Shown: positions 37,648 to 46,975 of the stretch, piece by piece | Layout of the letters: the number at the start of each line of letters is the position of its first letter | Numbering within the stretch: the stretch's first letter is position 1 | Source: Bradyrhizobium lupini | GTDB taxonomy: Bacteria; Pseudomonadota; Alphaproteobacteria; Rhizobiales; Xanthobacteraceae | Reading direction: 5' to 3' | Length of the DNA: 64,000 nt | Assembly (NCBI RefSeq): GCF_040939785.1 | Contig: NZ_CP162553.1 | Coordinates: 4,731,001-4,795,000, forward strand | Position numbers and translations under genes: made by a program | Notes under the pieces: model-generated | Databases searched by the model: none | What the model saw: the letters and a program-made list of their open reading frames with translations, nothing else | What the model was told of the DNA's origin: nothing

Positions 37648-39807
37648 ATGCCTCGCGACAGCGACAAAGACAACGATTCCCGCGGCCGGCGTGATCGCGG
37701 CCCGGCCAAGGGCGGCCCCGCCAAGGGCCGCTCCGGCAAGCCACGCGGACCCGACAAGAAGTTCGCCAAGCGCGGCCCTCCCGGGGACAAAGGCGACGCC
37801 CGCCCGCCCCGCGGCGACCGCGACAGCCGTCCATCATTCCGCCGCCGCGAGGAGGGCGATGCCCCGCGCCGCGACTTCAGCGAACGCCCGAAATTCAATC
37901 GCCAAGACCGGCCGCGTGAAGACCGGCCGCGCGGCGAGGATCGTGGCGAGCGCAGCTTCAAGCCGCGCGGCGATCGTCCCTTCAAGCCGCGTGAAGACCG
38001 TCCGTTTTCCGATCGTCCGTCGCGCGACGGCGAGAAGCGCCCGTTCAAGCCCCGTGGTGACCGCCCATTTTCTGATCGCCCCTCGCGCGATGGCGACAAG
38101 CGGCCGTTCAAGCCGCGCGGTGATCGCCCGTCCTATGGGCGTGATGACCGTCCGCCGCGCAGGGATCGCGACGATTCCCGTCCGGCCGGCCGAACCGGTG
38201 ACGCGAAGTTTGGCGACAAGCGACCTTACGCGCCGCGTGGCGACCGTCCGGAACGCAAGTTCGACGGCGAGCGGAAGTTTTCGCGCGGCGCACCGGACCG
38301 CAATCGCAGCGAGCGCAGCGATTCAAAACCCTGGCAGAAGCGCGATGCGGCGCCTCGCGGCGACCGGCCGCCGCGCAAGGACTTCAGCAAGGGTCCGCGC
38401 AAGGATTTTGGCGGCAGCGACCGCGGTGGGGACAAGCCCTGGCAGAAGCGCGACGATCGGCATGGCGGTGGCGAAGACCGTCCGCGCTTTTCCCGTTCGC
38501 GCGACGATCGTCCATCGGGTGATCGTCCGTTCCGCGAGCGGCCCAAATTCGATCGCCCCAAGTTCGATCGTCCACGCGATGATCGTCCGAGGTTCGATCG
38601 CGGCGGCGATCGCCCGAAATTCGATCGTCCGCGCGAGCGTTCCGAGGGCCGTTCCGACTGGCACGAGCATCCCCGCAGCGAAGCGCGTTCCGGCGATCGT
38701 CCACGCCGCGAAAACGAGGACGAGAGCAGGATCTTCGAGAAGCGTCCGGCCTTCGGCGGTCGCGGCGCCTATCGCGAGCGCGATCGTGATTCCGAGCGGC
38801 GGCCGCGCCGCGAGGAAGAGACCAAGCCGAAGAAGGCCGGCGAGCGTATCGCCAAGGTGCTGTCGCGCGCGGGCCTCGCCTCGCGCCGCGATGCCGAGGA
38901 GATGGTCACGCAGGGCCGCGTCAGCGTCAACGGCCGTGTCATCAATTCGCCGGCGCTCGACATCACCTCGAACGATGTCGTCACTGTCGACGGCAAGCCG
39001 TTGCCGGAGCGCGAGCGCACGCGGCTGTTCCTCTATCACAAGCCCCGCGGCCTCATGACGACGCATGACGATCCCGAGGGCCGTCCGACCGTGTTCGACA
39101 ATCTGCCCGAAGGTCTGCCGCGGCTGATCAGCGTCGGCCGGCTCGACTTCAACACCGAGGGCCTGCTGCTGCTCACCAATGATGGCGGGCTCGCGCGCAC
39201 GCTCGAGCTGCCGGACACCGGCTGGCTGCGCCGCTACCGTGTCCGCGCCCATGGCGACGTCACGCAGGCGCAGCTCGACGAGCTGAAGAACGGCATCGAG
39301 ATCGAGGGCATCAAATACGGTCCGATCGACGCCACGCTGGAGCGTGACCAGGGCGCGAATGTCTGGCTGGTTTTCGCGATCCGCGAGGGCAAGAACCGCG
39401 AAGTGCGCAACGTCTGCGCTCATCTCGGGCTCGAGGTGAACCGGCTGATCCGGGTCTCCTACGGCCCGTTCCAGCTCGGCGAGGTCCCCGAGGGCCAGGT
39501 CGAGGAGATCAAGTCCCGCGTGCTGCGCGACCAGCTCGGCGAAAAGATCATCGAGAAATCGGGTGCGCAGTTCGACGTGCCGCAGAAATCTGCCTCGCAT
39601 GAGGGCGACGACGTGCCGCGCGAGAAGAAGCCGGCGACCAAGCGCGGCGTGATCAACGACCGCAAGGGCCGCCGCGTGCTGGTGCAACGCACCGGCAGCG
39701 AGGAAGCGCGCGAGCGCAACGAGGCTGAGGCGAGCGGCTACGGCCCGCCGCGCCGTCCCAAGCGCGGCTATCACGGCAAGCGCGATCTGGCGCCGAAGGA
39801 GGACTGA
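37648..39807 (+). CDS. RsuA/RluB-type pseudouridine synthase with long disordered N-terminus
   Basis: These enzymes convert specific rRNA uridines to pseudouridine. The enzyme proper is the C-terminal 330 or so residues: an S4 RNA-binding domain (ERIAKVLSRAGLASRRDAEE) and the catalytic domain with the active Asp in SVGRLDFNTEGLLLLTNDGG. The first 390 residues are unusual: nearly all Arg, Asp, Lys, Pro, Gly, Ser and Phe, with tandem DRPFKPRGDRPFSDRPSRDG units. This tail must be disordered and is probably RNA-binding. About 75 more basic residues follow the catalytic domain. ATG 37648 is the chosen start. rsmD follows at 2 nt. Confidence 0.93.
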   Translation: MPRDSDKDNDSRGRRDRGPAKGGPAKGRSGKPRGPDKKFAKRGPPGDKGDARPPRGDRDSRPSFRRREEGDAPRRDFSERPKFNRQDRPREDRPRGEDRGERSFKPRGDRPFKPREDRPFSDRPSRDGEKRPFKPRGDRPFSDRPSRDGDKRPFKPRGDRPSYGRDDRPPRRDRDDSRPAGRTGDAKFGDKRPYAPRGDRPERKFDGERKFSRGAPDRNRSERSDSKPWQKRDAAPRGDRPPRKDFSKGPRKDFGGSDRGGDKPWQKRDDRHGGGEDRPRFSRSRDDRPSGDRPFRERPKFDRPKFDRPRDDRPRFDRGGDRPKFDRPRERSEGRSDWHEHPRSEARSGDRPRRENEDESRIFEKRPAFGGRGAYRERDRDSERRPRREEETKPKKAGERIAKVLSRAGLASRRDAEEMVTQGRVSVNGRVINSPALDITSNDVVTVDGKPLPERERTRLFLYHKPRGLMTTHDDPEGRPTVFDNLPEGLPRLISVGRLDFNTEGLLLLTNDGGLARTLELPDTGWLRRYRVRAHGDVTQAQLDELKNGIEIEGIKYGPIDATLERDQGANVWLVFAIREGKNREVRNVCAHLGLEVNRLIRVSYGPFQLGEVPEGQVEEIKSRVLRDQLGEKIIEKSGAQFDVPQKSASHEGDDVPREKKPATKRGVINDRKGRRVLVQRTGSEEARERNEAEASGYGPPRRPKRGYHGKRDLAPKED

Positions 39808-39809
39808 CG

Positions 39810-40364
39810 TTGCGCGTCGTCGGCGGTCGATTGAAGGGGCGCAATCTGGCCTCACCGTCCTCGCGCGACATCCGCCCCACGGCGGACCGCCTGCGTGAGT
39901 CCGTGTTCAACATCCTCGTGCACGCCTATGACGATCCGATTGCGGATGCGCGCGTGCTCGATCTCTTCGCCGGCACCGGTGCGCTGGGAATCGAAGCGTC
40001 TTCACGCGGCGCGAAGTTCACGCTGTTCGTCGACAACGGCGCGGAAGCGCGCGCCCTGCTGCGGAATAATGTCGAGACGCTGGGCCTGGGTGGCGTGACA
40101 AAAGTCTATCGCCGTGATGCCACCGATCTCGGGCCTGCGCATCCGGTCGAGCCGTTCTCGCTGGTGTTCCTCGATCCGCCCTATGGCAAACGGTTTGCGG
40201 AGAAGGCGCTTGCGAGCTTGCGCGACGGGGGCTGGCTCACGCCGGGCGCGCTGCTCGTGGTGGAAGAGGCGAAGGCTGCGCAGTTCGTCACGCCGGAAGG
40301 CTTCGAGGAATTGGAGCGGCGCGCTTATGACGACACGGAGTTCGTGTTTTTGAAGCGGCCGTAA
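39810..40364 (+). CDS. rsmD: 16S rRNA (guanine-966-N2)-methyltransferase
   Basis: RsmD methylates G966 in 16S rRNA. The 184-residue protein has the SAM motif VLDLFAGTGALGIEA and the catalytic LVFLDPPYGKRFAE. The start is TTG 39810, supported by a perfect AAGGAGG at normal spacing inside the previous gene's end. It is cotranscribed with the pseudouridine synthase, so the pair forms an rRNA-modification operon. Convergent with mutL, 9 nt apart. Confidence 0.94.
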   Translation: MRVVGGRLKGRNLASPSSRDIRPTADRLRESVFNILVHAYDDPIADARVLDLFAGTGALGIEASSRGAKFTLFVDNGAEARALLRNNVETLGLGGVTKVYRRDATDLGPAHPVEPFSLVFLDPPYGKRFAEKALASLRDGGWLTPGALLVVEEAKAAQFVTPEGFEELERRAYDDTEFVFLKRP

Positions 40365-40373
40365 TTTCGAACG

Positions 40374-42185
40374 TTACCGTCGCCCGAACAGCTTCTCGAC
40401 ATCCGACAGCTTCAGCTCGACATAGGTCGGCCGGCCGTGATTGCACTGGCCGGAGTTCGGGGTGTCCTCCATCTCGCGGAGCAGGGCATTCATCTCCTCC
40501 GGTCGCAGCCTGCGGCCGGCGCGCACCGAGCCGTGGCAGGCCATGGTGGCGGCGACGTGCATCAGGCGGCGCTCCAGAGGCAGCGCCTCGTCCCACTCGG
40601 CCATGTGCTCGGAAAGATCGCGCAACAGGCCGCCGGCGTTGGTCTTGCCGAGCAGCGACGGCGTCTCGCGCACCGCAACCGCGCCGGGGCCGAAGGATTC
40701 GATCGCAAGGCCGAACGACGCCAGCTCCTCGCTGCGCTCGAGCAGGCGCTCCACCGTGGCCTCGTCCATCTCGACGATCTCGGGGATCAGCAGGATCTGC
40801 CGCTGCACGCCGTTGGCCGCCAGCGAGGCCTTCAGCCGTTCATAGACGATGCGTTCATGCGCGGCGTGCTGGTCGACGATGATCAGGCCGTCGCGGGTCT
40901 GCGAGACGATATAGGTCTCGTGGATCTGGGTGCGCGCAGCGCCGAGCGGGCGGTCGACCAGGTCACTGACTGGCTGGGATTCGATCCGCACGTCCGCGCT
41001 GGGTGCGCCGACATCGAACGCGGCCTGTGCGCGCTCGGCGAAGGCCGGCACGGCGGCACCGTCGAATGACGGCATCGGCGCGACCGGGGCGGATGGCGAC
41101 TGGCGCCAGTCCCAGCTTGCCGGGCGCGGCGTGAATGCGGGGCGGAACGAGGACAGCGCGCTTTCGCCGCTGTTGGCGGCGGTGCGCCGGCCCTCCCGCG
41201 CAAGCCCGTCCTTCAATCCGTGCACGATCAGCGCGCGGACCAGGCCGGCGTTGCGAAACCGCACCTCGGTCTTGGCCGGATGCACGTTGGCGTCGACCTC
41301 GCGCGGATCGAGCGTGACAAACAGCGCCAGCACCGGATGGCGGTCGCGCGGCAGATAGTCGGCATAGGCCCCGCGGACTGCCCCTAGGATCAGCTTGTCG
41401 CGCACCGGGCGGCCGTTGACGAAGAGATATTGCCCGAGCGCGTTGGCTTTGGTCAGCGCCGGCGCTGCGGCATAGCCGGCGACCACCACGCCCTCGCGCT
41501 CGGCATGGACCCCGATGGCATGGCTGCGGAACTCCGCCCCCAGGATGTCGCCGAGACGGGTCAGGCGACCGGCGACGCCGGGCAGCGCCGCAGCCCAGGT
41601 CACCGGCGCGCGCTCTTCGCCCGCGAGCGTGAAAGCGATTTCGGGTCGCGCCATCGCGAGGCGCCGCACCACCTCACGGATCGCTTCCGCCTCGGTCCGG
41701 TCGGTCTTCAAGAACTTCAGCCGCGCCGGCGTCGCGTAGAAGAGGTCGTTGACCTCGACCCGCGTGCCGTGGGCCAGCGCCGCCGGCATGATCTCGGATT
41801 TCTCGCCGCCCTCGACATTGAGCGCCCAGGCGTGCGGCTCGCTGGCATGCCGCGTGGTGATGGCAAGCCGCGCCACGGAGCCGATCGAGGGCAGCGCCTC
41901 GCCGCGGAATCCGAGCGTGCGGATCTGCAGCAAGTCCTCGTCGTCGAGCTTGGAGGTGGCGTGACGCTCGACCGCCAGCGACAGGTCCCTGGCGGTCATG
42001 CCGCCGCCGTCGTCGGTGATGCCGATCCGCCGGCGTCCGCCGCCATCGGTAAAGACGTCGATCCGGCTCGCGCCGGCGTCGATGGCGTTCTCGACCAGTT
42101 CCTTGACCACGCTCGCGGGACGCTCGACCACTTCGCCGGCGGCGATGCGGTTGACGACCTGTTCGGGTAATTGGCGGACGGGCAT
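40374..42185 (-). CDS. mutL: DNA mismatch repair protein MutL
   Basis: MutL links mismatch recognition by MutS to strand removal. The 603-residue protein has the GHKL ATPase motifs near the N-terminus (VVKELVENAIDAGA, DDGGGM, TLGFRGEALPSIGSVA) and a C-terminal dimerisation domain. There the metal-site-like DQHAAHERIVYERLK is visible, as is ACHGSVRAGRRL. ATG 42185 (MPVRQLPEQVVNRIAAGE) matches the family start. Confidence 0.97.
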   Translation of the reverse strand: MPVRQLPEQVVNRIAAGEVVERPASVVKELVENAIDAGASRIDVFTDGGGRRRIGITDDGGGMTARDLSLAVERHATSKLDDEDLLQIRTLGFRGEALPSIGSVARLAITTRHASEPHAWALNVEGGEKSEIMPAALAHGTRVEVNDLFYATPARLKFLKTDRTEAEAIREVVRRLAMARPEIAFTLAGEERAPVTWAAALPGVAGRLTRLGDILGAEFRSHAIGVHAEREGVVVAGYAAAPALTKANALGQYLFVNGRPVRDKLILGAVRGAYADYLPRDRHPVLALFVTLDPREVDANVHPAKTEVRFRNAGLVRALIVHGLKDGLAREGRRTAANSGESALSSFRPAFTPRPASWDWRQSPSAPVAPMPSFDGAAVPAFAERAQAAFDVGAPSADVRIESQPVSDLVDRPLGAARTQIHETYIVSQTRDGLIIVDQHAAHERIVYERLKASLAANGVQRQILLIPEIVEMDEATVERLLERSEELASFGLAIESFGPGAVAVRETPSLLGKTNAGGLLRDLSEHMAEWDEALPLERRLMHVAATMACHGSVRAGRRLRPEEMNALLREMEDTPNSGQCNHGRPTYVELKLSDVEKLFGRR

Positions 42186-42449
42186 GAAACTCGATTTTCG
42201 GCTTTGATCTTGGGCTTCGATCTGGATTCGCGGAGAACGCCATTCTAGGCCGTGTTGCGTCAAAAGCATGTGTTGGGCAACAGGAACGTGGCGGGCTGGG
42301 GAAAAGGGCTATCTATCGCATTGATGGGATTGGACGTTCGAGAAAATCGCGCAACCGGGATGGATCGATCTTCGGCTGCCGTCCCGATTGTGGGGTACCG
42401 GGCTGCGGTGTAGCATCGCGAAAAAATGGCAACAGGACGGGAGGACGCC

Positions 42450-42767
42450 ATGTGCCATCTCTTCGCGCATCAGCCCCAAGGCGACTACGAATCCCAGACC
42501 CGCTCGTTGCGGATCGGTGGGCATTGCACCTCGATCCGGCTGGAAATGGCATTCTGGGACACGCTGGAGGAGATCGCGGCCAAGGAGAACATGAGCGTCG
42601 GCAAGTTCCTGACGACGCTCTACACCGAGGTGCTCGACCATCACGGCGAGGTCAACAATTTCGCTTCGTTGCTGCGCTGCTCCTGCCTGATCTACCGCTC
42701 CAAGACGGCAGCGCCGGTGCAGGCGTTCAAGACGACGGTTGCGCCCATCCTCGATGCAGCGGAATAG
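42450..42767 (+). CDS. Ribbon-helix-helix domain protein
   Basis: The 105-residue protein has a ribbon-helix-helix core: strand TRSLRIGGHCTSIRLEMAFW, helix DTLEEIAAKENMSVGKF and helix TLYTEVLDHHGEVNNFASLL. This is the RHH_4 type of DNA-binding protein. ATG 42450 has GGAGG at 5-6 nt; ATG 42426 has none. Its target is unknown. A mini-element with inverted ends begins 8 nt after its stop. Confidence 0.82.
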   Translation: MCHLFAHQPQGDYESQTRSLRIGGHCTSIRLEMAFWDTLEEIAAKENMSVGKFLTTLYTEVLDHHGEVNNFASLLRCSCLIYRSKTAAPVQAFKTTVAPILDAAE

Positions 42768-42774
42768 CCCTGGT

Positions 42775-42901
42775 GTCGTCCTGGCGAAGGCCAGGACCCA
42801 TACCGCGGAATCCATCAGCGATGGGCGGTATGAGTCCCGAACAACAAGCCTTCGCCGAACTCCTTCCCGGGGCAATGGGTCCTGGCTTTCGCCAGGACGA
42901 C
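42775..42901. repeat. MITE-like element with 27-bp inverted ends, copy 1
   Basis: The ends gtcgtcctggcgaaggccag... (42775-42801) and ...ctttcgccaggacgac (42875-42901) are inverted with one mismatch; about 73 bp of variable DNA lie between. The same ends occur at 51394-51514. It lies between convergent genes. Confidence 0.75.
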
Positions 42902-42914
42902 GAACGAGATTGGA

Positions 42915-44483
42915 TCAAATTTCCTTCTTCTGCATCGCACCCGCAATGTAATCCGCCTGCCGGATCGCCAGCGAGACGATGGTCAGCGTCGGATTGCAGG
43001 CTGCGCCGCTGGTGAACTGGCTGCCGTCGGAGACGAACAGGTTCTTGACGTCGTGGCTTTGCCCGAACTTGTTGACCACACCATCCCTGGGCTTCTCGCT
43101 CATCCGGTTGGTGCCGAGATTGTGCGTGCTCGGATAGGGCGGTGTCGGATAGCTCACGGTGGCGCCGACGGCGTCGTAGACCGCAGCGCCCTGCTTGTAG
43201 GCGTGCGCGCGCATCGCGAGATCGTTGGGATGATCGTCGAAGTGCACGCTTGCGACCGGCTGGCCGAACTTGTCCTTCACGACAGGATCGAGCGTGATGC
43301 GGTTGGTTTCCTGCGCCATGTCCTCGCCGACCAGCCACATCCCGGCCATCCTGGGATAACCGTCGAGCGCGGCGGTGAACGGACGTCCCCAGGCGCCGGG
43401 GTTGAGGAACGCCGCCATGAAGGGCAGTCCGAGCGACAGCGTCTCCATCTCGTAGCCGCCGACGAAGCCGCGCTTCGGATTGTTGGCGGCCTCGTCGCGG
43501 ATGATGCCGGCCATGGTGGTGCCGCGATACATGTGCACCGACTTCTCGAACACGGCATAGACGCTACCGGTCATGTGGCGCATGTAATTGCGGCCGACCT
43601 GACCGCTTGAGTTGCCGAGGCCGTCGGGGAACATCGTGGATGCGCTGTTCAACAGCAGCCGTGGGCTTTCAATCGAATTGCCGGCGACCGCAACGATGCG
43701 TGCCTTCTGGCGCTGCATTGCACCGCTCTCGTCGGCGTAAACCACGCCGGTGACTTTGCCGGCGGCATCGTGCTCGATCTTGACCGCCATGCTGGCGGGG
43801 CGAACCTCGAGATTGCCGGTCGCCTCGCCCTTGGGTATCTCGGTGTAGAGCGTCGACCATTTCGCGCCGGACTTGCAGCCCTGGAAGCAGAAGCCGATCT
43901 GCTGACAGGCGCCGCGTCCGTCGCGCGGCTGGCTGTTGATCGCCATGTTGCCGGTGTGCACCGTCTTGTAGCCGAGCTTCTTTGCGCCGGCCTCCATCAC
44001 TCTGAAGTTATTGTTGCCGGGAAGTCCGGGAATGCCGTTGGTGCGGGTCACGCCCATCTTGTTCTCGGCCTTGGCGTACCACGGCTCCATCTCCGCGAGC
44101 GTGACCGGCCAGTCCAGCAGGTTGGCGCCGGGAATGTTGCCGTAGGTGCTCTTCACCTTGAACTCGTGCTCGTCGAACCGCAGCGACGCGCCAGCCCAGT
44201 GTGTGGTCGAGCCGCCGACCGCCTTGACGATCCAGGCGGGAAGACCCGAGAAGTCTTTTGCGACGCGCCATGATCCCGATGTGGTGCGCGCATCGGTCCA
44301 GGCGAGCTGCGAGAAACTCTCCCACTCGTCATTGACGAAGTCCTGATTCTCGATGCGGGGACCTGCTTCGAGAATCACGACCTTGACGCCCTTCTGTGCG
44401 AGCTCGTTGCCCAGCGTGCCGCCGCCGGCACCGGAGCCGACGATCACCACAACGCTGGAGTCGTTCAGATCGAATTTTGCCAT
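42915..44483 (-). CDS. GMC family FAD-dependent oxidoreductase, dehydrogenase type
   Basis: The 522-residue protein starts with the FAD-binding VVVIVGSGAGGGTLGNELA and ends with the GMC_oxred_C block containing the active-site His/Asn region (YPSTHNLGTNRMS, DGSQFTSGAACNPTLTIVSLA). A cysteine cluster, GACQQIGFCFQGCKSGAKWS, may bind an iron-sulfur centre as in bacterial FAD-glucose dehydrogenases. It is followed upstream in the operon by a Tat-exported small subunit and a cytochrome c. This fits a three-part periplasmic sugar or alcohol dehydrogenase. The substrate is unknown. Confidence 0.9.
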   Translation of the reverse strand: MAKFDLNDSSVVVIVGSGAGGGTLGNELAQKGVKVVILEAGPRIENQDFVNDEWESFSQLAWTDARTTSGSWRVAKDFSGLPAWIVKAVGGSTTHWAGASLRFDEHEFKVKSTYGNIPGANLLDWPVTLAEMEPWYAKAENKMGVTRTNGIPGLPGNNNFRVMEAGAKKLGYKTVHTGNMAINSQPRDGRGACQQIGFCFQGCKSGAKWSTLYTEIPKGEATGNLEVRPASMAVKIEHDAAGKVTGVVYADESGAMQRQKARIVAVAGNSIESPRLLLNSASTMFPDGLGNSSGQVGRNYMRHMTGSVYAVFEKSVHMYRGTTMAGIIRDEAANNPKRGFVGGYEMETLSLGLPFMAAFLNPGAWGRPFTAALDGYPRMAGMWLVGEDMAQETNRITLDPVVKDKFGQPVASVHFDDHPNDLAMRAHAYKQGAAVYDAVGATVSYPTPPYPSTHNLGTNRMSEKPRDGVVNKFGQSHDVKNLFVSDGSQFTSGAACNPTLTIVSLAIRQADYIAGAMQKKEI

Positions 44484-44512
44484 ATGCGTTGTCCTGAACC
44501 GTTGGGTGAGCC

Positions 44513-45061
44513 TTAAGCCTTCGGCAGCCAGTCGATGTCGGCGAAGCCGCGGTTGATGTAGCCGCCGTGTTCGGCGGAGGAGCCCTCGTAGCCGAACCGC
44601 GGCCAGACCTCTTTCTGGTTGTAGAGAGAGACGACGAGGTCGCCGCGCACCTTCTGGAAGAAGTCGCTCTGCTCGATCTCCTTCAAAAGCACCACGCGGT
44701 CGGCTTCCCAGGGCACTTCGGCATAGGGCGCCTTGTGGCGATCACGCGCGTTCTGATCGAGCCTGGTGATGCCGTCGCTGATTAGCGCCTTGACGGCGGG
44801 GTCCTTGGCGGCCTTTCCGTCCCACGGCTTGATCGCGGTGATGTAGTAGCTGTCGCCGAGGACGTCGTGCGGATAGATATCGCGCGCGACTTTCAGCAGC
44901 GTCTTCATCGTCGCGGGCGAAAGCGCGCTTGCCTCGTCGGCCCAGGCGCCCTCGATGCTGACGGCGATGCTGGTCGCGACTGCCGCGACCGGCACGGCGG
45001 CCGCGGCGCCCTTGAGAAAGATGCGGCGGCTGTGCCTGCTTCGACGATCGACTTCTCTCAT
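44513..45061 (-). CDS. Tat-exported small subunit (gluconate 2-dehydrogenase subunit 3-like)
   Basis: The 182-residue protein has a twin-arginine signal (HSRRIFLKGAAAAVPVAAVA) and a helical mature domain beginning LSPATMKTLLKVARDIYPHD. Such subunits fold with and carry GMC dehydrogenases through the Tat channel. ATG 45061 has a perfect AAGGAGG. Its end is 29 nt upstream of the GMC gene. Confidence 0.88.
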   Translation of the reverse strand: MREVDRRSRHSRRIFLKGAAAAVPVAAVATSIAVSIEGAWADEASALSPATMKTLLKVARDIYPHDVLGDSYYITAIKPWDGKAAKDPAVKALISDGITRLDQNARDRHKAPYAEVPWEADRVVLLKEIEQSDFFQKVRGDLVVSLYNQKEVWPRFGYEGSSAEHGGYINRGFADIDWLPKA

Positions 45062-45099
45062 GGCATTCCTCCTTTTATGATTTTGATTTTGTGGTTCGA

Positions 45100-45495
45100 T
45101 CAGTTGAAACGTCCGCCGCGCTGGATCACCTCGATCTTGTAGCCGTCGGGATCGCTGACGAAGAAGAAGCGCGCCAGCGTTTTGCCGTCGTGCTTGAAGT
45201 CGCGCAGCGGACCCGGTGCGAGCTTCTCACGCTCGAAGCGGGCATGTTCGGCATCGAGATCCTCGACCACCACGGCGAGATGTCCGTAGCCGTCGCCGAG
45301 CGCATACGGCTCCTTGCGATCGAAATTGACCGTCAGCTCCAACTCGAAGGGTGAGGAGGGGTGACGCAGATAGATCAGGGCAAAGTCTGCGAACTTCAGA
45401 CGATCGGTGACTTCCAGGCCAAAGGCCCGTCTGTAGAAGTCGAGTGAGCGCGCCTCGTCGAGTGCGCGGATCATGGAATGGACCGGCTTTGCCAT
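45100..45495 (-). CDS. VOC family protein (glyoxalase I-like)
   Basis: The 131-residue protein has the paired beta-alpha-beta-beta-beta modules of glyoxalase I. All four metal ligands can be seen: His near residue 6 (VHSMIRALD), Glu in FELELTVN, His in YGHLAVVVED and Glu in GYKIEVIQ. It may be lactoylglutathione lyase. It lies inside the dehydrogenase operon, directly after the cytochrome gene with no gap. Confidence 0.87.
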   Translation of the reverse strand: MAKPVHSMIRALDEARSLDFYRRAFGLEVTDRLKFADFALIYLRHPSSPFELELTVNFDRKEPYALGDGYGHLAVVVEDLDAEHARFEREKLAPGPLRDFKHDGKTLARFFFVSDPDGYKIEVIQRGGRFN

Positions 45496-45882
45496 TCAGT
45501 TCTGCTCCTTAAGAAAGGCGATGATGGCGGCGCGCGTCTCCGGCTTCGCCTGCCGGTAGACCATGACCACGCCGGGAATCACGGCTTGCGGATTGGTCAA
45601 CCATGCGTCGAGCTTCGTCTCGTCCCAGGCGAAGGCTGCTTTTGCGAGGGGCTCTGAATAGTGAAAGCCTTCGACCTTGCCGGCGGGCCGCCCGACGATC
45701 CCGACCAGCGGCGGACCCTGCCGCACCGGTTCTGACAGGTTCGTGGTGTGGCACACCGCGCATTGCTGCTTGAACAGTGTTGCGCCATCCGGCGGCTTTG
45801 CAGCCGGCAAGGGCATCTGCGCCTCGGCCACCCGCACCACCAGCACCACCGCGGTGCACAATCCCAGCACGATCGCGCGCAT
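45496..45882 (-). CDS. Small monohaem cytochrome c
   Basis: The 128-residue protein has a signal peptide (MRAIVLGLCTAVVLVVRV, cleavage near AEA-Q), one haem site CAVCH and a likely axial Met in GVVMVYRQAK. ATG 45882 was chosen for the signal peptide. As first gene of the operon it probably takes electrons from the GMC dehydrogenase in the periplasm. Confidence 0.88.
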   Translation of the reverse strand: MRAIVLGLCTAVVLVVRVAEAQMPLPAAKPPDGATLFKQQCAVCHTTNLSEPVRQGPPLVGIVGRPAGKVEGFHYSEPLAKAAFAWDETKLDAWLTNPQAVIPGVVMVYRQAKPETRAAIIAFLKEQN

Positions 45883-46187
45883 CGTCAAAAGTCCGCCCGT
45901 CGACGTCAATTCAGCGTGCGCAAACTCTAGGCGCGGCAAAACATGCGGTGGTAGTAGCGGGCTGTTTCGCTGCGTGCGGAGGTGCACGCGGGTGCGTTGT
46001 TCCGCGCTGCCGTATATGCGGAGGACAATTCCGCGAAACCGCCGTCAAATCCCTAAACGATCACCACACGAGACAGGTTGCATTGCGGTCGCGCCGTTCG
46101 AGCTCGTAACGCGATGGACTGGTTCGGCTCAGACGGACGGCGCATCAAGCCGCCGAACCGATCATCGCGAAAATCCAGGAGAAATGG

Positions 46188-46496
46188 ATGAAGTTGGTGA
46201 AGACCTCCGCAATCGCATGCGCCGTCTCGGCTCTCATTGTGACACCGGTTCTCGCGCAAGGTACGTCGTCTGGCGCGAGGCCTAGCGGCACCGTGCAAAG
46301 CAAACCCATGCAAGGCAGCACAATGGGCAGCGGCGACGAGGAGATGAGCGCCCAGCCGGGCGCGGCGGGCGAGACGACGGGCATGAAGCCGACGAAGGGC
46401 ACCAGGGGCACGGTTGGCACCACGGGCAGTGCTGCACACAAAGGGACCGCCGACGATTCCGCGACGGGCGGTGCAGCCACGGGCAAGCGCTACTAG
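46188..46496 (+). CDS. Small exported low-complexity protein
   Basis: The 102-residue product has a signal peptide (MKLVKTSAIACAVSALIVTP, cleavage near VLA-Q). The mature part is almost all Gly, Thr, Ser, Ala, Lys and Met and is probably disordered. AGGAGAA precedes ATG 46188. No known family. A clear terminator follows. Confidence 0.75.
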   Translation: MKLVKTSAIACAVSALIVTPVLAQGTSSGARPSGTVQSKPMQGSTMGSGDEEMSAQPGAAGETTGMKPTKGTRGTVGTTGSAAHKGTADDSATGGAATGKRY

Positions 46497-46516
46497 CCAA
46501 TGGAGTGAGACGGCAG

Positions 46517-46548
46517 AACTCCGGTCGCCCTGCGGCCGGAGTTCTTTT
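46517..46548 (+). terminator. Rho-independent terminator
   Basis: An 8-bp stem aactccgg (46517-46524) with ccggagtt (46536-46543), then a T-rich tail ending at 46548. It closes the small exported gene. Confidence 0.8.
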
Positions 46549-46558
46549 GCAGTCTCTG

Positions 46559-46975
46559 CTAGTCGTCGAAACCGCGCCCGCGCTTCGACTTGATGTCGCT
46601 GCGGTGTTTCTTGCCCTCGAGCCGGCGCTGCTTGGAGCCAAAGGTCGGCTTTGTCGCGCGCCGGGGCTTCGGCCGGATCATGGCTTCGCCGAGCATTTCC
46701 GTAAGGCGGTCGATGGCGTCCTGGCGGTTGCGCTCCTGGGTGCGGAAGCGTTGGGCCTGGATCACGATGACGCCGTCCTTTGTCATGCGCTGCCCTGCGA
46801 GCCGGGCGAGGCGCAGCGCGGCATCCTCCGGAAGCGTCAGCTTCCGGGTGTCGAAGCGCAATTGCGCCGAGGTCGCGACCTTGTTGACGTTCTGCCCGCC
46901 CGGGCCGGAGGCGCGGACAAAGCCGATCTCGATGTCGTCCTCGTCGATGACGAGATCGCGGGATATCCGCAGCAT
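46559..46975 (-). CDS. arfB: Alternative ribosome-rescue factor ArfB
   Basis: ArfB is a peptidyl-tRNA hydrolase that rescues stalled ribosomes. The 138-residue protein has the catalytic GGQ at 26-28 in ASGPGGQNVNKVATSAQLR and the basic C-terminal tail (KPTFGSKQRRLEGKKHRS) that enters the mRNA channel. The start is ATG 46975. Confidence 0.93.
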   Translation of the reverse strand: MLRISRDLVIDEDDIEIGFVRASGPGGQNVNKVATSAQLRFDTRKLTLPEDAALRLARLAGQRMTKDGVIVIQAQRFRTQERNRQDAIDRLTEMLGEAMIRPKPRRATKPTFGSKQRRLEGKKHRSDIKSKRGRGFDD

